Positions 53,153 to 62,320 of a stretch of DNA of 64,000 nucleotides are shown in pieces. The translations under genes and the position numbers were made by a program. The stretch is from Butyrivibrio sp. (lineage in GTDB: Bacteria; Bacillota; Clostridia; Lachnospirales; Lachnospiraceae): contig NZ_SVFW01000006.1 in NCBI RefSeq assembly GCF_015056685.1, positions 62,001-126,000 of the forward strand, read 5' to 3'. The stretch's first letter is position 1, and each line of letters starts with the position of its first letter. The notes under the pieces were generated by a model, which did not search any database, was not told where the DNA came from, and was given only the letters and a program-made list of their open reading frames with translations.

Positions 53153-53659
53153 ATGGCATTACTTAAAAAATGGCGTGATATGGCTTATTCTGAGACTGCA
53201 GATAAGGGAAGTCTTCAGAAGCTGTGGACAGAATATTTTCAGAAAGAACGCGACATCTATGCAACTCTTTTGAAGAACCCTGATGAAGTTGTAAAGGGAA
53301 CTGTAAAAGAACTTGCTGAGAAATACGGCGTTGATCTTATGACAATGGTTGGATTCCTCGATGGTATCAACGACTCTCTTAAAGAGCAGAACCCTATCGA
53401 CGATATGGAAGAGGATACAGAGGTTAACCTTGGATTCGACAAGGAACTTCTTTATAAGAACATGGTAAATGCCGGTGCTGACTGGCTTTACAACCTTACA
53501 GAGTGGGAAGCTATCTTTGATGAGAACAAGAGAAAAGCTCTTTACAAAGAGGAGAAGGCTTCACATACAATCAGAAAAGAGAACAAGGTATATCCTAACG
53601 ATCCATGTCCATGTGGAAGTGGCAAAAAGTACAAGAAGTGCCACGGCAAAAACGCTTAA
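53153..53659 (+). CDS. SEC-C motif protein
   Basis: A 168-residue protein with a C-terminal SEC-C zinc motif (YPNDPCPCGSGKKYKKCHG, Cys and His ligands about 148-163), as at the end of SecA. The N-terminal part (about 1-140) is helical with KELAEKYGVDLMTMVGFLDGINDSL and may be a docking domain. ATG at 53153 after AGGAG; the TTG at 53147 is an alternative. Probably a cytoplasmic metal-binding adaptor. It precedes thrS but a strong hairpin lies between them. Confidence 0.8.
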   Translation: MALLKKWRDMAYSETADKGSLQKLWTEYFQKERDIYATLLKNPDEVVKGTVKELAEKYGVDLMTMVGFLDGINDSLKEQNPIDDMEEDTEVNLGFDKELLYKNMVNAGADWLYNLTEWEAIFDENKRKALYKEEKASHTIRKENKVYPNDPCPCGSGKKYKKCHGKNA

Positions 53660-53681
53660 TTTGAGATATTGATCTGACAGG

Positions 53682-53743
53682 TAGAAATATTGAGTTTATG
53701 TATGAAGGGCTTGCTCATTCATATGTAAACGTCAGTATTTCTA
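53682..53743 (+). terminator. Long hairpin between the SEC-C gene and thrS
   Basis: TAGAAATATTGAGTTTATGTATGAA pairs with TTCATATGTAAACGTCAGTATTTCTA with a few mismatches. There is a TTTG tail. It could terminate the SEC-C transcript. It does not match a T-box leader. Confidence 0.65.
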
Positions 53744-53814
53744 TTTGTTGATTAATACAATATAAATAATGAAAGAGGCTGCTCCCGGTAGGGGTAGCAC
53801 GAAAGGATGAAAAA

Positions 53815-55692
53815 ATGAATAAAGAAGAGTATTTACAAGTTTACCGTCACTCACTTGCGCACATTCTTGCCAAGGCAGTTATCGAGCTTTACGGTGAGGA
53901 AGTTCAGTATGCTATCGGACCTCAGATCGAGGATGGATGCTACTATGATTTCGTTCTTCCAAAGGCTGTAACACAGGATGACTTCAAGACAATCGAAGAC
54001 AAGATGCGCGAGATCATCAAGAGAAGAGAGGATTGGACACGTAAAGAGGTCTCAAAGTCGGAGGCACTTGAACTGTTCAAGAATCAGAAGTTCAAGACTG
54101 AACTTATCAATGACCTTCCAGAGGATGAGGTAATCACTGTTTACTATACAGGTGAGGATTATGTGGATCTTTGCCGCGGACCTCACGTAGAAAACTCTCA
54201 GGAGCTCTTTAATGCATCATATCAGATCAAGTCTGTATCAGGTGCATACTGGAGAGGCGATGAGCATAGAGATCAGCTTTCAAGAATCTATCTTTATGCT
54301 TTCCCAAGCAAGGATGAGCTTAAACAGCACATCAAGATGATCCAGGAAGCTATGGAGAGAGACCACAAGAAGATCGGTGCTGCACTTGATCTTTTCATGT
54401 TTGATGAAACGGCTCCAGGTATGCCTTACTGGCTTCCAAGAGGATGGAAGATGTATCAGGCACTTCTTAAGTATTCTAGAGAAGTACAGGAAAGACACGG
54501 CTATACAGAAATAGCTGCTCCTCTTGTAAACAACAAGAAGCTCTGGCTTATCAGTGGTCACTGGGCTCATTACGTAAACAACATGTTCATGGTTCCTGGT
54601 GTTTCAGGATGGCTTAAGGCAGACGCTGAGATTCCTGGTGTACTTGAGAACATCAATGAGCCTGCAGAAGAGCCAAAGAACATCAAGATCCAGGCTGGTT
54701 CAGTTATCTACAATCGTGAGCAGGATGACACAATGGCAGCTAAGCCAATGAACTGTCCTAATGCCATGATGACATATAAGAGAACAAATCACTCTTACAA
54801 AGAGCTTCCTATCCGTTACAGCGAGTATGATGTTCTTCACCGTAAAGAAAAGTCAGGACAGATGAATGGTCTTTTCCGTGTTCAGGAGTTCCGTCAGGAT
54901 GATGACCATACATTCGTAATGGAATCTCAGATAAAAGAGGAGATTGCAGATGTTATCTCTATCGCAGATGAGATCTACAAGACATTCGGTGTAACATACA
55001 GAGCTGAGCTCTCAACAAGACCAGAAGACTTCATGGGTGATATTGAAGTTTGGAACAGAGCTGAGGCTGCTCTTAAGGAAATTCTTGATGAAAAGTACGG
55101 CGAGGGTGGATACGAAGTAAATGAAGGTGATGGTGCTTTCTACGGACCTAAGATCGACCTTCAGATCAAGGACGCTCTTGGAAGAGAATGGCAGTGCGGA
55201 ACTGTACAGCTTGACTTCCAGCTTCCTCATAACTTTGGCCTTACATACCAGGCTCAGGATGGAACAATGCAGATGCCTGTAGTTATCCACAGAGCTATCT
55301 ATGGATCACTCGAGAGATTTATCGGTATCATCATTGAGAACTTCAAGGGTGTATTCCCATTCTGGCTCAGCCCATATCAGGTTGGTATCGTTCCGATCAG
55401 AGTTGAGCACAACGAATACGCTGAGAAGGTAGAGAAAGCTCTTATGGCAGCAGGCGTTCGTGTTGAAGCTGATTACTCAGACAACAACATGAAAGAGAAG
55501 ATCAAAAAGTTCAAGAATTACAAAGATCCATACATCCTTGTAATTGGAGACAAAGAAGCTGCTGAGGGTACAGTATCTATCAATGTACGCGGTTCAAACA
55601 AGCAGGTTCAGAATGTTCCGTTAGAGACATTTGTTGAAATGTGCAAGAAGCTTAACACAGAGCATTCACTTGAACTTATAGAATCACTTTAA
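53815..55692 (+). CDS. thrS: Threonyl-tRNA synthetase lacking the TGS domain
   Basis: A 625-residue class II synthetase. It begins directly with the editing domain (RHSLAHILAKAV, HxxxH at about 12-16), so the N-terminal TGS domain of E. coli ThrS is missing. The editing CRGPHV motif (about 122), class II motif 2 (FRVQEFRQDDDHTF) and motif 3 (HRAIYGSLERFIG) are present, and the C-terminal anticodon domain (YQVGIVPIRVEHNEYAEKV) is complete. About 50 residues (AEIPGVLENINEPAEEPKNI and around) are inserted before KPMNCPNAMMTY, which keeps the length near normal. RBS AAAGG. Attaches Thr to its tRNA. Confidence 0.93.
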   Translation: MNKEEYLQVYRHSLAHILAKAVIELYGEEVQYAIGPQIEDGCYYDFVLPKAVTQDDFKTIEDKMREIIKRREDWTRKEVSKSEALELFKNQKFKTELINDLPEDEVITVYYTGEDYVDLCRGPHVENSQELFNASYQIKSVSGAYWRGDEHRDQLSRIYLYAFPSKDELKQHIKMIQEAMERDHKKIGAALDLFMFDETAPGMPYWLPRGWKMYQALLKYSREVQERHGYTEIAAPLVNNKKLWLISGHWAHYVNNMFMVPGVSGWLKADAEIPGVLENINEPAEEPKNIKIQAGSVIYNREQDDTMAAKPMNCPNAMMTYKRTNHSYKELPIRYSEYDVLHRKEKSGQMNGLFRVQEFRQDDDHTFVMESQIKEEIADVISIADEIYKTFGVTYRAELSTRPEDFMGDIEVWNRAEAALKEILDEKYGEGGYEVNEGDGAFYGPKIDLQIKDALGREWQCGTVQLDFQLPHNFGLTYQAQDGTMQMPVVIHRAIYGSLERFIGIIIENFKGVFPFWLSPYQVGIVPIRVEHNEYAEKVEKALMAAGVRVEADYSDNNMKEKIKKFKNYKDPYILVIGDKEAAEGTVSINVRGSNKQVQNVPLETFVEMCKKLNTEHSLELIESL

Positions 55693-55698
55693 TCAATC

Positions 55699-55729
55699 AT
55701 AGGCACAGCTATTTATTGGCTGTGCCTAT
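55699..55729 (+). terminator. Hairpin after thrS
   Basis: ATAGGCACAGC (55699-55709) pairs perfectly with GCTGTGCCTAT (55719-55729) around a 9-base loop; ATTTAAG follows, so the T-run is weak. The next gene begins at 55745, so readthrough is likely. Confidence 0.75.
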
Positions 55730-55744
55730 ATTTAAGAGGATGGA

Positions 55745-57370
55745 ATGTCTGAAAAAAGAATTAAAGTCACAAAAGACTGTATTGGGATAGGTTTTATTGT
55801 TGCGGCTATATATTGTCTGGTCAGGGCATTTCTCCTGACCTTTTCTACAGATATTTGGTACGACGAGCTTTTTTCCATGGAATTTGCCAAAAGACCTTTC
55901 GAGGAACTTATCAGTCTTACCTCAAAGGATGTGCACCCGCCGCTCTATTATATGATCGTGAGGGTCTTTTTACTCCTTGGAAATGGCTTTGGTCTGCCAT
56001 TCGAAACAAGTGGCAAGATTGCGTCAATTTTGCCGTTTTTACTGCTTTTTGTTTATGCAGTCACTGTCATCAGGAAAAATCATGGGATGCTTGCAAGCGG
56101 GCTTTTTTGCTTTGCGTCAGTTACTATGCCGGGGCTTCCTGAATACACAACAGAAATCAGAATGTACAGCTGGGCACTTTTCTTTGTGACAGCTTCACTT
56201 ATACATGCCTTCAATCTGATGAAAAATTATCTGAGCGAAGACAAAAAATGGGATCTACCAAACGGAATCGCACTGTTTTTGTTTGGAACAGCAGCTTTTT
56301 ATACCCATTACTATGCTGCACTTTCAGTAGCAATTATTTATTTCTATGTTTTACTTTGGATGATTATAAAGTACGTTGCTGTTATGGGTGGCAAAGGTAG
56401 CATAAAGCACTTGAATTTCAAGGCAATCGCAGCCGTTATCATCAGCGCTAACCTGACTGCTGTTTGCTATGTTCCATGGCTTTCGGTTCTTCTTGGACAG
56501 GCACATACTGTGAGCGGAAGCTACTGGATACAGCCTGTGGGACTTAGGACCTTTGGAAGTTGTATCAAATATCTCTTTAGCGGATATTTCTCAAACAGTA
56601 TCATTACTACTGTCTTAGCGGTTATATTGTTCATACTTGTTGCCTTCATTGTGGTTAACAATGTGATCAGGCTGGTAAAATGTGGATATCAGGATGAAAA
56701 TGAAAAGGTAAAAGACCTTCAGAATCTTATGGCAGTCATGGTGCTTCCTTTACTGGTTATTGTAGGAATTGTGGCATCAATTCTGATCCGCCCGGTGTTT
56801 GTTAACAGGTATATGATCCCAGCCATGGGTACTTTCTATCTTGCTATAAGCATTAGTATAGGGAGTGTGTTTAATGAGAAAGTTACCCACAAAATCACAC
56901 AGATAGCTTATTGTATATTGGGGATACTTATTGCTATAGTTGGATGTGTGGATTTTAAAGGCTTTATCGGCAACGAAGAGTACCGACAGGTTAACATGGA
57001 AAAGACATTAGACCTCTTTTCAGAAATAGATTCAGATACGCTTATTATCAGTAACTTTGATCATGTTCAGGCTCTTTTGGCTTATTATCTAAATGAAGAT
57101 GTGACAGATGATGAGCATAAAATATATCTCTACTACGGACAGCCTGAAGCACTTGTGGATGAAATGCTGACAGGGCTCTATACTATTGAAGATTCTGTGG
57201 ATGTTGAGAATTATCTTTTGTCAGGAAAAAGAGTCCTCTTTCTTGGAAGCTTTAACAGCAGAGAAGCTATACTTGATGAGTGGAATAAGGAATATGGTAT
57301 AACCTATGAGAATCTTGGAAGCTATCTCATGGAGAGATACTGGTTTGACGTATTTGAACTAAGCCTTTAA
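55745..57370 (+). CDS. GT-C type membrane glycosyltransferase
   Basis: A 541-residue protein with about 10-12 transmembrane segments. The first extracytoplasmic loop holds DIWYDELFSMEFAKRPFEELISLTSKDVHPPLYYMIVRVF, the D.E and DVHPPLYY pattern of GT-C fold transferases (GT39/GT83-like), which use polyprenyl-linked sugars outside the membrane. It ends with a soluble domain (about 430-541). The acceptor may be a surface protein or polymer. The ATG follows AGAGG. The next gene starts 11 bases after its stop. Confidence 0.82.
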   Translation: MSEKRIKVTKDCIGIGFIVAAIYCLVRAFLLTFSTDIWYDELFSMEFAKRPFEELISLTSKDVHPPLYYMIVRVFLLLGNGFGLPFETSGKIASILPFLLLFVYAVTVIRKNHGMLASGLFCFASVTMPGLPEYTTEIRMYSWALFFVTASLIHAFNLMKNYLSEDKKWDLPNGIALFLFGTAAFYTHYYAALSVAIIYFYVLLWMIIKYVAVMGGKGSIKHLNFKAIAAVIISANLTAVCYVPWLSVLLGQAHTVSGSYWIQPVGLRTFGSCIKYLFSGYFSNSIITTVLAVILFILVAFIVVNNVIRLVKCGYQDENEKVKDLQNLMAVMVLPLLVIVGIVASILIRPVFVNRYMIPAMGTFYLAISISIGSVFNEKVTHKITQIAYCILGILIAIVGCVDFKGFIGNEEYRQVNMEKTLDLFSEIDSDTLIISNFDHVQALLAYYLNEDVTDDEHKIYLYYGQPEALVDEMLTGLYTIEDSVDVENYLLSGKRVLFLGSFNSREAILDEWNKEYGITYENLGSYLMERYWFDVFELSL

Positions 57371-57381
57371 TTGGAGGAAAT

Positions 57382-57984
57382 ATGAAAAAGATACGAGCCG
57401 TTTATCTGCTTTTATTGGCTGTTACCATAGCCATAATTAGTAGTGTTGGATTTTTAGATGGCATAACAATTTATGCCAAAGATGAATTAAAAGAGGCCAG
57501 ACAGTGTACGTTTGTAGTACCTTCTGACTTTACACTTCAGGCTGAGACAGACACCTTTGTCAACAAGAACGAGCCTATGGAGTCTTCATCAATCAGCTAT
57601 AACATATATGACAATGGTAAAAATATTACCCTCACGAACAGGGAGAAGAAAAGAAATCCCGCATCCATAGAGAAGGCAGTTGTAGACAATACAGCCAATC
57701 TCACCAAGAGTGAGTATGAAAAGCTTTTGTCAGAATCTTATAATGAAGCCTTTGGCAGTGACGTGGACTTTACAGTGGAGAGCTTTAAGAATATTACTAT
57801 CGACGGTTATCCGGGCTATCATATCGAGTCAAGTTTTATGGTGCCTGATCAGCAGAAGGCGTACCAGACAGTATATATGATAATGTCTAAGTACAAGACC
57901 TTTACGATCACTTATCAGAGAGCGGAAGATGATAACTGTCAGGAGTTGTTTGAGCAGAGTGCTGCTACAATTCATGTGAATTAA
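57382..57984 (+). CDS. Membrane-anchored PsbP-like or DUF1795-like protein
   Basis: A 200-residue protein with an N-terminal membrane anchor or signal (YLLLLAVTIAIISSVGFLD, about 9-27) and an extracytoplasmic domain with FVVPSDFTLQAETD, a central YEKLLSESYNEAF and ITIDGYPGYHIESSF...YQTVYMIMSKYKTFTITYQRAEDD, a pattern resembling small PsbP/DUF1795 folds. The function is unknown. It is probably cotranscribed with the glycosyltransferase upstream. ATG after GGAGG. Confidence 0.65.
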   Translation: MKKIRAVYLLLLAVTIAIISSVGFLDGITIYAKDELKEARQCTFVVPSDFTLQAETDTFVNKNEPMESSSISYNIYDNGKNITLTNREKKRNPASIEKAVVDNTANLTKSEYEKLLSESYNEAFGSDVDFTVESFKNITIDGYPGYHIESSFMVPDQQKAYQTVYMIMSKYKTFTITYQRAEDDNCQELFEQSAATIHVN

Positions 57985-57988
57985 ATGG

Positions 57989-58022
57989 GCTAAGTATTGT
58001 CATTTTGTGGGCAATACTTAGC
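57989..58022 (+). terminator. Terminator after the PsbP-like gene
   Basis: GCTAAGTATTG (57989-57999) pairs perfectly with CAATACTTAGC (58012-58022), followed by TTATTCTTT. Confidence 0.85.
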
Positions 58023-58102
58023 TTATTCTTTGGAATAGCCGATATATTAATAGCTATTTGTGGTAGAATATATAAGGATTTTTATGTCTTTGGAGGATTG
58101 TT

Positions 58103-59464
58103 ATGCGAATTATTATCGTGGGCTGTGGAAATGTTGGTCAGACCCTTACTCAGCAGCTCAGTAAAGAAGGACATTATATAACCGTAATAGAAGAAAAAAG
58201 CAGTGTTGTACAAAACGTTGTAAACAGCTATGACGTTATGGGAATTGTGGGTAACGGCGCAAGTTACTCTATCATGAAGGATGCCGGAATTGAAAAGGCA
58301 GACCTGATGGTGGCTGTAACTGATTCGGATGAGCTCAATCTTTTATGCTGCCTTATAGCTAAAAAGGCGGGTAATTGCCATACTATCGCGCGAGTACGTA
58401 ACCCTGTTTATAAAAAAGAGATCAATTTTATTAAAGAAGAACTTGGCTTATCAATGGTCATCAACCCTGAAGAGGCAGCTGCAAATGAAGCTGCAAGGCT
58501 GCTAAAGCTTCCTTCAGCTACAAAGATCGAGACCTTTGCAAGAGGCAGAGCAGAGCTTATCAAGATGGTCATCAGTGAGGACTCAAGGCTCTGCGATAAG
58601 GCGCTTAAGGATATCCCGGCAGATCTTAAAAAGCAGGTTATCATCGCAGTTGTTTCAAGAGGAAAAGATATCTTTATCCCTGATGGAAACTTTATATTAA
58701 GGGCGGGAGATGAGATTACTATCATCGGATCCAGCAGAAATACACTTAATTTCTTTAAAAAGATGGGACTTCCTACTGCAAAGGTGCACTCAACAATTAT
58801 TGTAGGAGGCGGAGAAACAGGTTTCTATCTTGCGGGACAGCTTATATCCTACGGCATTAAGGTGACTATTTTTGATAAAGATTCAGAGCGCTGCAAGGAG
58901 CTTTCTGAGCTTCTTCCACAGGCGCTTGTCATAAATGGTGACGGCACTGATAAAGATATGCTTTTGGAAGAGGGAATCACCAGAGTTGAGTCTTTTGCTT
59001 CCCTTACAAATCTTGATGAAGAAAACATAATGCTCTCAATGTATGTAAAAAACATCAATCCAAAGGCTAAGCTTATAACAAAGGTCCACAGAGTTAACTA
59101 TGGTGAGATAATCGGATCACTTGATATTGGAAGTATTATTTATCCCAAGAATATTACTGCAGAGAGAATCGTGCAGTTTGTACGAGGAATGTCGGCGTCA
59201 AAGGACAGTAACATAGAGGCGCTTTATAAGCTCAATGATGAGAGAGTTGAGGCCCTTGAATTTATAGTAAGAAGCGGAAGCCCTGTTATTGGCGTTCCTT
59301 TGTCTCAGCTTAATCTTAAGAAGGGCATTCTTATAGCTTGCATAAATCATTACGGAGAGATCATAACTCCTAGTGGAGAGAGCGTTATAAGAGACAGAGA
59401 TTCGGTAATCGTAGTAACAACACGTACCGGATTAGATGATATCAACGACATACTGGAGAAGTAA
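58103..59464 (+). CDS. trkA: Trk potassium uptake system, regulatory subunit TrkA
   Basis: A 453-residue cytoplasmic protein with two RCK-N/RCK-C units. The first NAD-binding site is MRIIIVGCGNVGQTLTQQL and the second STIIVGGGETGFYLAGQLISYG, each followed by an acidic end of the second strand (VIEEK and IFDKDS) and a C-terminal RCK-C lobe. It gates the TrkH channel according to nucleotide binding. Its stop overlaps the trkH region, which starts one base later, so the two are one operon. ATG after GGAGG. Confidence 0.95.
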   Translation: MRIIIVGCGNVGQTLTQQLSKEGHYITVIEEKSSVVQNVVNSYDVMGIVGNGASYSIMKDAGIEKADLMVAVTDSDELNLLCCLIAKKAGNCHTIARVRNPVYKKEINFIKEELGLSMVINPEEAAANEAARLLKLPSATKIETFARGRAELIKMVISEDSRLCDKALKDIPADLKKQVIIAVVSRGKDIFIPDGNFILRAGDEITIIGSSRNTLNFFKKMGLPTAKVHSTIIVGGGETGFYLAGQLISYGIKVTIFDKDSERCKELSELLPQALVINGDGTDKDMLLEEGITRVESFASLTNLDEENIMLSMYVKNINPKAKLITKVHRVNYGEIIGSLDIGSIIYPKNITAERIVQFVRGMSASKDSNIEALYKLNDERVEALEFIVRSGSPVIGVPLSQLNLKKGILIACINHYGEIITPSGESVIRDRDSVIVVTTRTGLDDINDILEK

Positions 59465-59465
59465 A

Positions 59466-60911
59466 ATGAACTATTCAATGATCAGATATATCCTGTTCAG
59501 ACTTTTCAGGATCATGGGATTTCTTTTGATGTTGCCGTTTTTTGTGGCAATCATTCACAAGGAATATGACAGCGCGGAGTCTTTCTTTTTACTGATTGTT
59601 ATCACGCTTGTTGTCGGTATACTAGGCTCGATAAAAAAGCCGAAGAGTACCGTTATTTATGCTAAAGAAGGCTTTGCCATAACAGCTCTTGCCTGGATAT
59701 TTATGAGTATGCTTGGAGCTGTGCCTTTTGTTATGACAGGAACTATCCCCAATTATATTGATGCCCTTTTTGAGACTATATCGGGCTTTACGACCACAGG
59801 AGGAAGTATCCTTACCTCTGTGGATGGCATGGAATACAGCGTTCAGTTCTGGCGTACATTTACACACTGGATCGGTGGAATGGGAGTTTTGGTGTTCCTC
59901 ATCGCTATTATTCCAATGGTTGATGGCTACAGTATGCACCTCATGAGGGCAGAGAGCCCGGGACCGGTTGTTGGTAAGATTGTTCCAAAGGTAAAAGATA
60001 CAGCGAAGATCCTTTACCAGATATATATCGCTATTACTCTTTTGGAGATCATCTGCCTTATTATTACTGGAATGCCTATATACGATGCGGTTACTATTAC
60101 CTTTTCCACTGTAGGAACCGGTGGGTTTTCTGTTAATGATGCAGGTATTGGTGGATATTCAATCGCAAGCCAGGCGGTTATCACTGTATTCATGGCACTT
60201 TGCGGTGTTAACTTTACCGTTTATTATTTCCTGATCAACAGAAAGCCAAAAGAGGCTTTTGCTGTAGATGAAGTTAAGTACTATTTTGCGACTATGCTCA
60301 TAGCTGCGTGCCTTATCTCAATAAATGTATACAGAGCAGGGATTATTACCGACTTAAGACTTTCCTTCCATCACTCTCTGTTTACAGTATCATCAATTAT
60401 GACAACTACAGGTTTTGGAACAATGGATTTCGATAAGTGGCCAATGTTTTCCAAAATGATCCTTTGTTTGTTATCTCTTGTAGGAGCCTGCGCTGGTTCA
60501 ACAGGTGGTGGATTTAAGTTTTCAAGAGCAATAATCGTCATAAGAAACGCCAGAAACGAACTTAACTACCTTGTCCATCCAAAGGCTGTAAAAAGAGTAT
60601 ATATGGATGGTCATACTGTGGAGGGTACCACTGTAAAATCAGTTTCAGCTTATTTGGGTCTTTATGTAGTTACTTTCATGATTTCCTGCATATTGGTGGC
60701 TCTTGATAATTTTGATTTCCAGACCACAGTTACATCGGTGGCAGCAACCATGAATAACATTGGCCCCGGACTTGGAATGGTTGGCCCTATGGGCAATTAT
60801 TCAGAGTTTTCACCTCTTGCCAAAATTGTATTGATGTTTGACATGCTTGCAGGAAGACTTGAGCTACTTCCTATACTCATATTCATAAAGCCTAAAACCT
60901 GGAAGAAATGA
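59466..60911 (+). CDS. trkH: Trk potassium uptake system, membrane subunit TrkH
   Basis: A 481-residue K+ channel-transporter with about 10-12 membrane segments in four M1-P-M2 repeats. Selectivity regions include SGFTTTGGSIL and STVGTGGFSVNDAG, TTTGFGTMDFDKW and GACAGSTGGGFK. The ATG at 59466 follows GGAGAAG, which is within the trkA end; a reading from 59436 lacks support. With TrkA it imports K+. Potassium pathway residues appear intact. Confidence 0.95.
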   Translation: MNYSMIRYILFRLFRIMGFLLMLPFFVAIIHKEYDSAESFFLLIVITLVVGILGSIKKPKSTVIYAKEGFAITALAWIFMSMLGAVPFVMTGTIPNYIDALFETISGFTTTGGSILTSVDGMEYSVQFWRTFTHWIGGMGVLVFLIAIIPMVDGYSMHLMRAESPGPVVGKIVPKVKDTAKILYQIYIAITLLEIICLIITGMPIYDAVTITFSTVGTGGFSVNDAGIGGYSIASQAVITVFMALCGVNFTVYYFLINRKPKEAFAVDEVKYYFATMLIAACLISINVYRAGIITDLRLSFHHSLFTVSSIMTTTGFGTMDFDKWPMFSKMILCLLSLVGACAGSTGGGFKFSRAIIVIRNARNELNYLVHPKAVKRVYMDGHTVEGTTVKSVSAYLGLYVVTFMISCILVALDNFDFQTTVTSVAATMNNIGPGLGMVGPMGNYSEFSPLAKIVLMFDMLAGRLELLPILIFIKPKTWKK

Positions 60912-60941
60912 AATAATTATTAAATTTCTATAAACAAGCTC

Positions 60942-60971
60942 TTGAAAATTGTGTCCAAAATGTGATAGACT
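60942..60971 (+). promoter_or_regulatory. Candidate promoter of the 61016 gene
   Basis: TTGAAA (60942-60947), an 18-base spacer and TAGACT (60966-60971), about 45 bases before the start at 61016. Confidence 0.4.
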
Positions 60972-61015
60972 CTAGTAGTATTTGTGGATAGAAATGAATT
61001 AATAGGTGGGTTGAA

Positions 61016-61537
61016 ATGACAAAAACAAGGAGAACAATGCTTATTGTTCTTGGCGCATTTCTCTTGGGAATATCGGTACTTGCTGGTGCTATAGTGCTAT
61101 TTAGTACTGCAAGTGAAGCCAATATGGACATTACTCGTAGTATTTATGAGAGTTCTCATGAGACATCGAATAAGAGCGAACATATTAGGCTCTCACAGAG
61201 AGTGACGGTTAAGACTGGCGAGGGAACACTTCCATTTAGTGGAACAATAACCAAGTCACAAGATGCTTTTTATCCGGGAACTTACAAGATAGTTTTTAGT
61301 AACAATGCTATTTTGACTGACACAGCAACTATAGAGGTTAAGTTCCAGGTAAAAGAGGGAGAGACTGTATATATTCTTACAGGCAATAAGGACGGCGGAT
61401 ATACACAGTACGCTGAGGTTGTAGCTTCAAAGCCTGACTGTGTTGAGTTCCAGACCAACATATTACAGAATTATACAATTTCAACTACAAATATTTGTGG
61501 TGCTCAGGAGGCTATGGCTAGTCTCGTAGGCAACTGA
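61016..61537 (+). CDS. Membrane-anchored extracytoplasmic protein of unknown function
   Basis: A 173-residue protein with an N-terminal membrane segment (LIVLGAFLLGISVLAGAIVLFSTASEA, about 9-35) and an extracytoplasmic beta-rich domain with TYKIVFSNNAILTDTATIEVKFQV and an NGGYTQYAEVVA stretch. Two Cys (positions about 142 and 158) could form a disulfide. I recognise no family. ATG after AGGTGGG. Convergent with the TraX-family gene, with stops touching. Confidence 0.65.
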   Translation: MTKTRRTMLIVLGAFLLGISVLAGAIVLFSTASEANMDITRSIYESSHETSNKSEHIRLSQRVTVKTGEGTLPFSGTITKSQDAFYPGTYKIVFSNNAILTDTATIEVKFQVKEGETVYILTGNKDGGYTQYAEVVASKPDCVEFQTNILQNYTISTTNICGAQEAMASLVGN

Positions 61538-62314
61538 TCATATTTTGTAAATTGCATAGCGAATCGCATATAACAATAGTAAATGTGCGGGGTAGAAGAT
61601 ATAGAAGAGATATTTGAGCTTTCCTAAATCTTTGCCCCGCTTTTTGTTATAGAAAAACAGGAGAATAAAGCCCGGAAAAGCCTTGAATTCATTAGGTATT
61701 CCACAGAGTGTGATATAGGAAGCAAGAAGGCTTACAGCTTCATAGAAATGAAAGAAGTAAAATATAAGTATTACACCTATTCCAAATTCGCGATAGTCAC
61801 AGTTAATAACATGCGCCGTGTAGGCGCCAACGGCTATAACAAGGGCGCTGGCAGGATAGAATGCAATACGGGATATCTTTTTATCTGACATAGATAATTC
61901 TTTTCTAAAGAAGTCTACAGCCCATATAACGAGAAGACCGATAAAAAGAGAAAACATGACATTTGAGCTGTACATGAAATCACCTTCAGTCTTATTAAAT
62001 GCCAGATCATAGGGATATTCTGAAATAATAGCAAAAATAAACAGACTAAGAGCGTATCTTAGTCTGTTTTTAGTGTGATAAAAACCTTCAACCAGTAGAA
62101 AAGCAAATACCGGAAAGGCACTGCGACCTATAAATCGCATAGCCTTGTAAAACATGTTCAGCTTCTCAAATTCAAATATATCTTTCTGAACTCCGGCCTG
62201 AAATACCGGAAGAATGATTGCTGCGCCGATATGGTCTATAAGCATGCATATGCATGCTATTAATTTAAGTGTATTGCCATTAAGTTTGCGGTATTTGTCT
62301 ATATTGAAAGTCAT
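61538..62314 (-). CDS. TraX family membrane protein
   Basis: A 258-residue integral membrane protein with about eight hydrophobic segments. The start LNGNTLKLIACICMLIDHIGAAI and the stretch FIGRSAFPVFAFLLVEGFYHTKNRLRYALSLFIFAIISEYPYDLAFN match TraX, the family of pilin N-acetylation, which in Firmicutes is found as stand-alone membrane acyltransferase-like proteins. Its ATG follows the stop of the DUF3048 gene by six bases and no ribosome binding site is visible, so it is likely translated by coupling. Substrate unknown. Confidence 0.88.
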   Translation of the reverse strand: MTFNIDKYRKLNGNTLKLIACICMLIDHIGAAIILPVFQAGVQKDIFEFEKLNMFYKAMRFIGRSAFPVFAFLLVEGFYHTKNRLRYALSLFIFAIISEYPYDLAFNKTEGDFMYSSNVMFSLFIGLLVIWAVDFFRKELSMSDKKISRIAFYPASALVIAVGAYTAHVINCDYREFGIGVILIFYFFHFYEAVSLLASYITLCGIPNEFKAFPGFILLFFYNKKRGKDLGKLKYLFYIFYPAHLLLLYAIRYAIYKI

Positions 62315-62320
62315 ATTGTT

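Noticed and set aside
53682..53814. T-box leader upstream of thrS
   Set aside because: The GGTAGGGGTAGCAC segment resembles a T-box sequence slightly, but the specifier loop, the AGTA-type stem I features and an antiterminator/terminator pair are absent.
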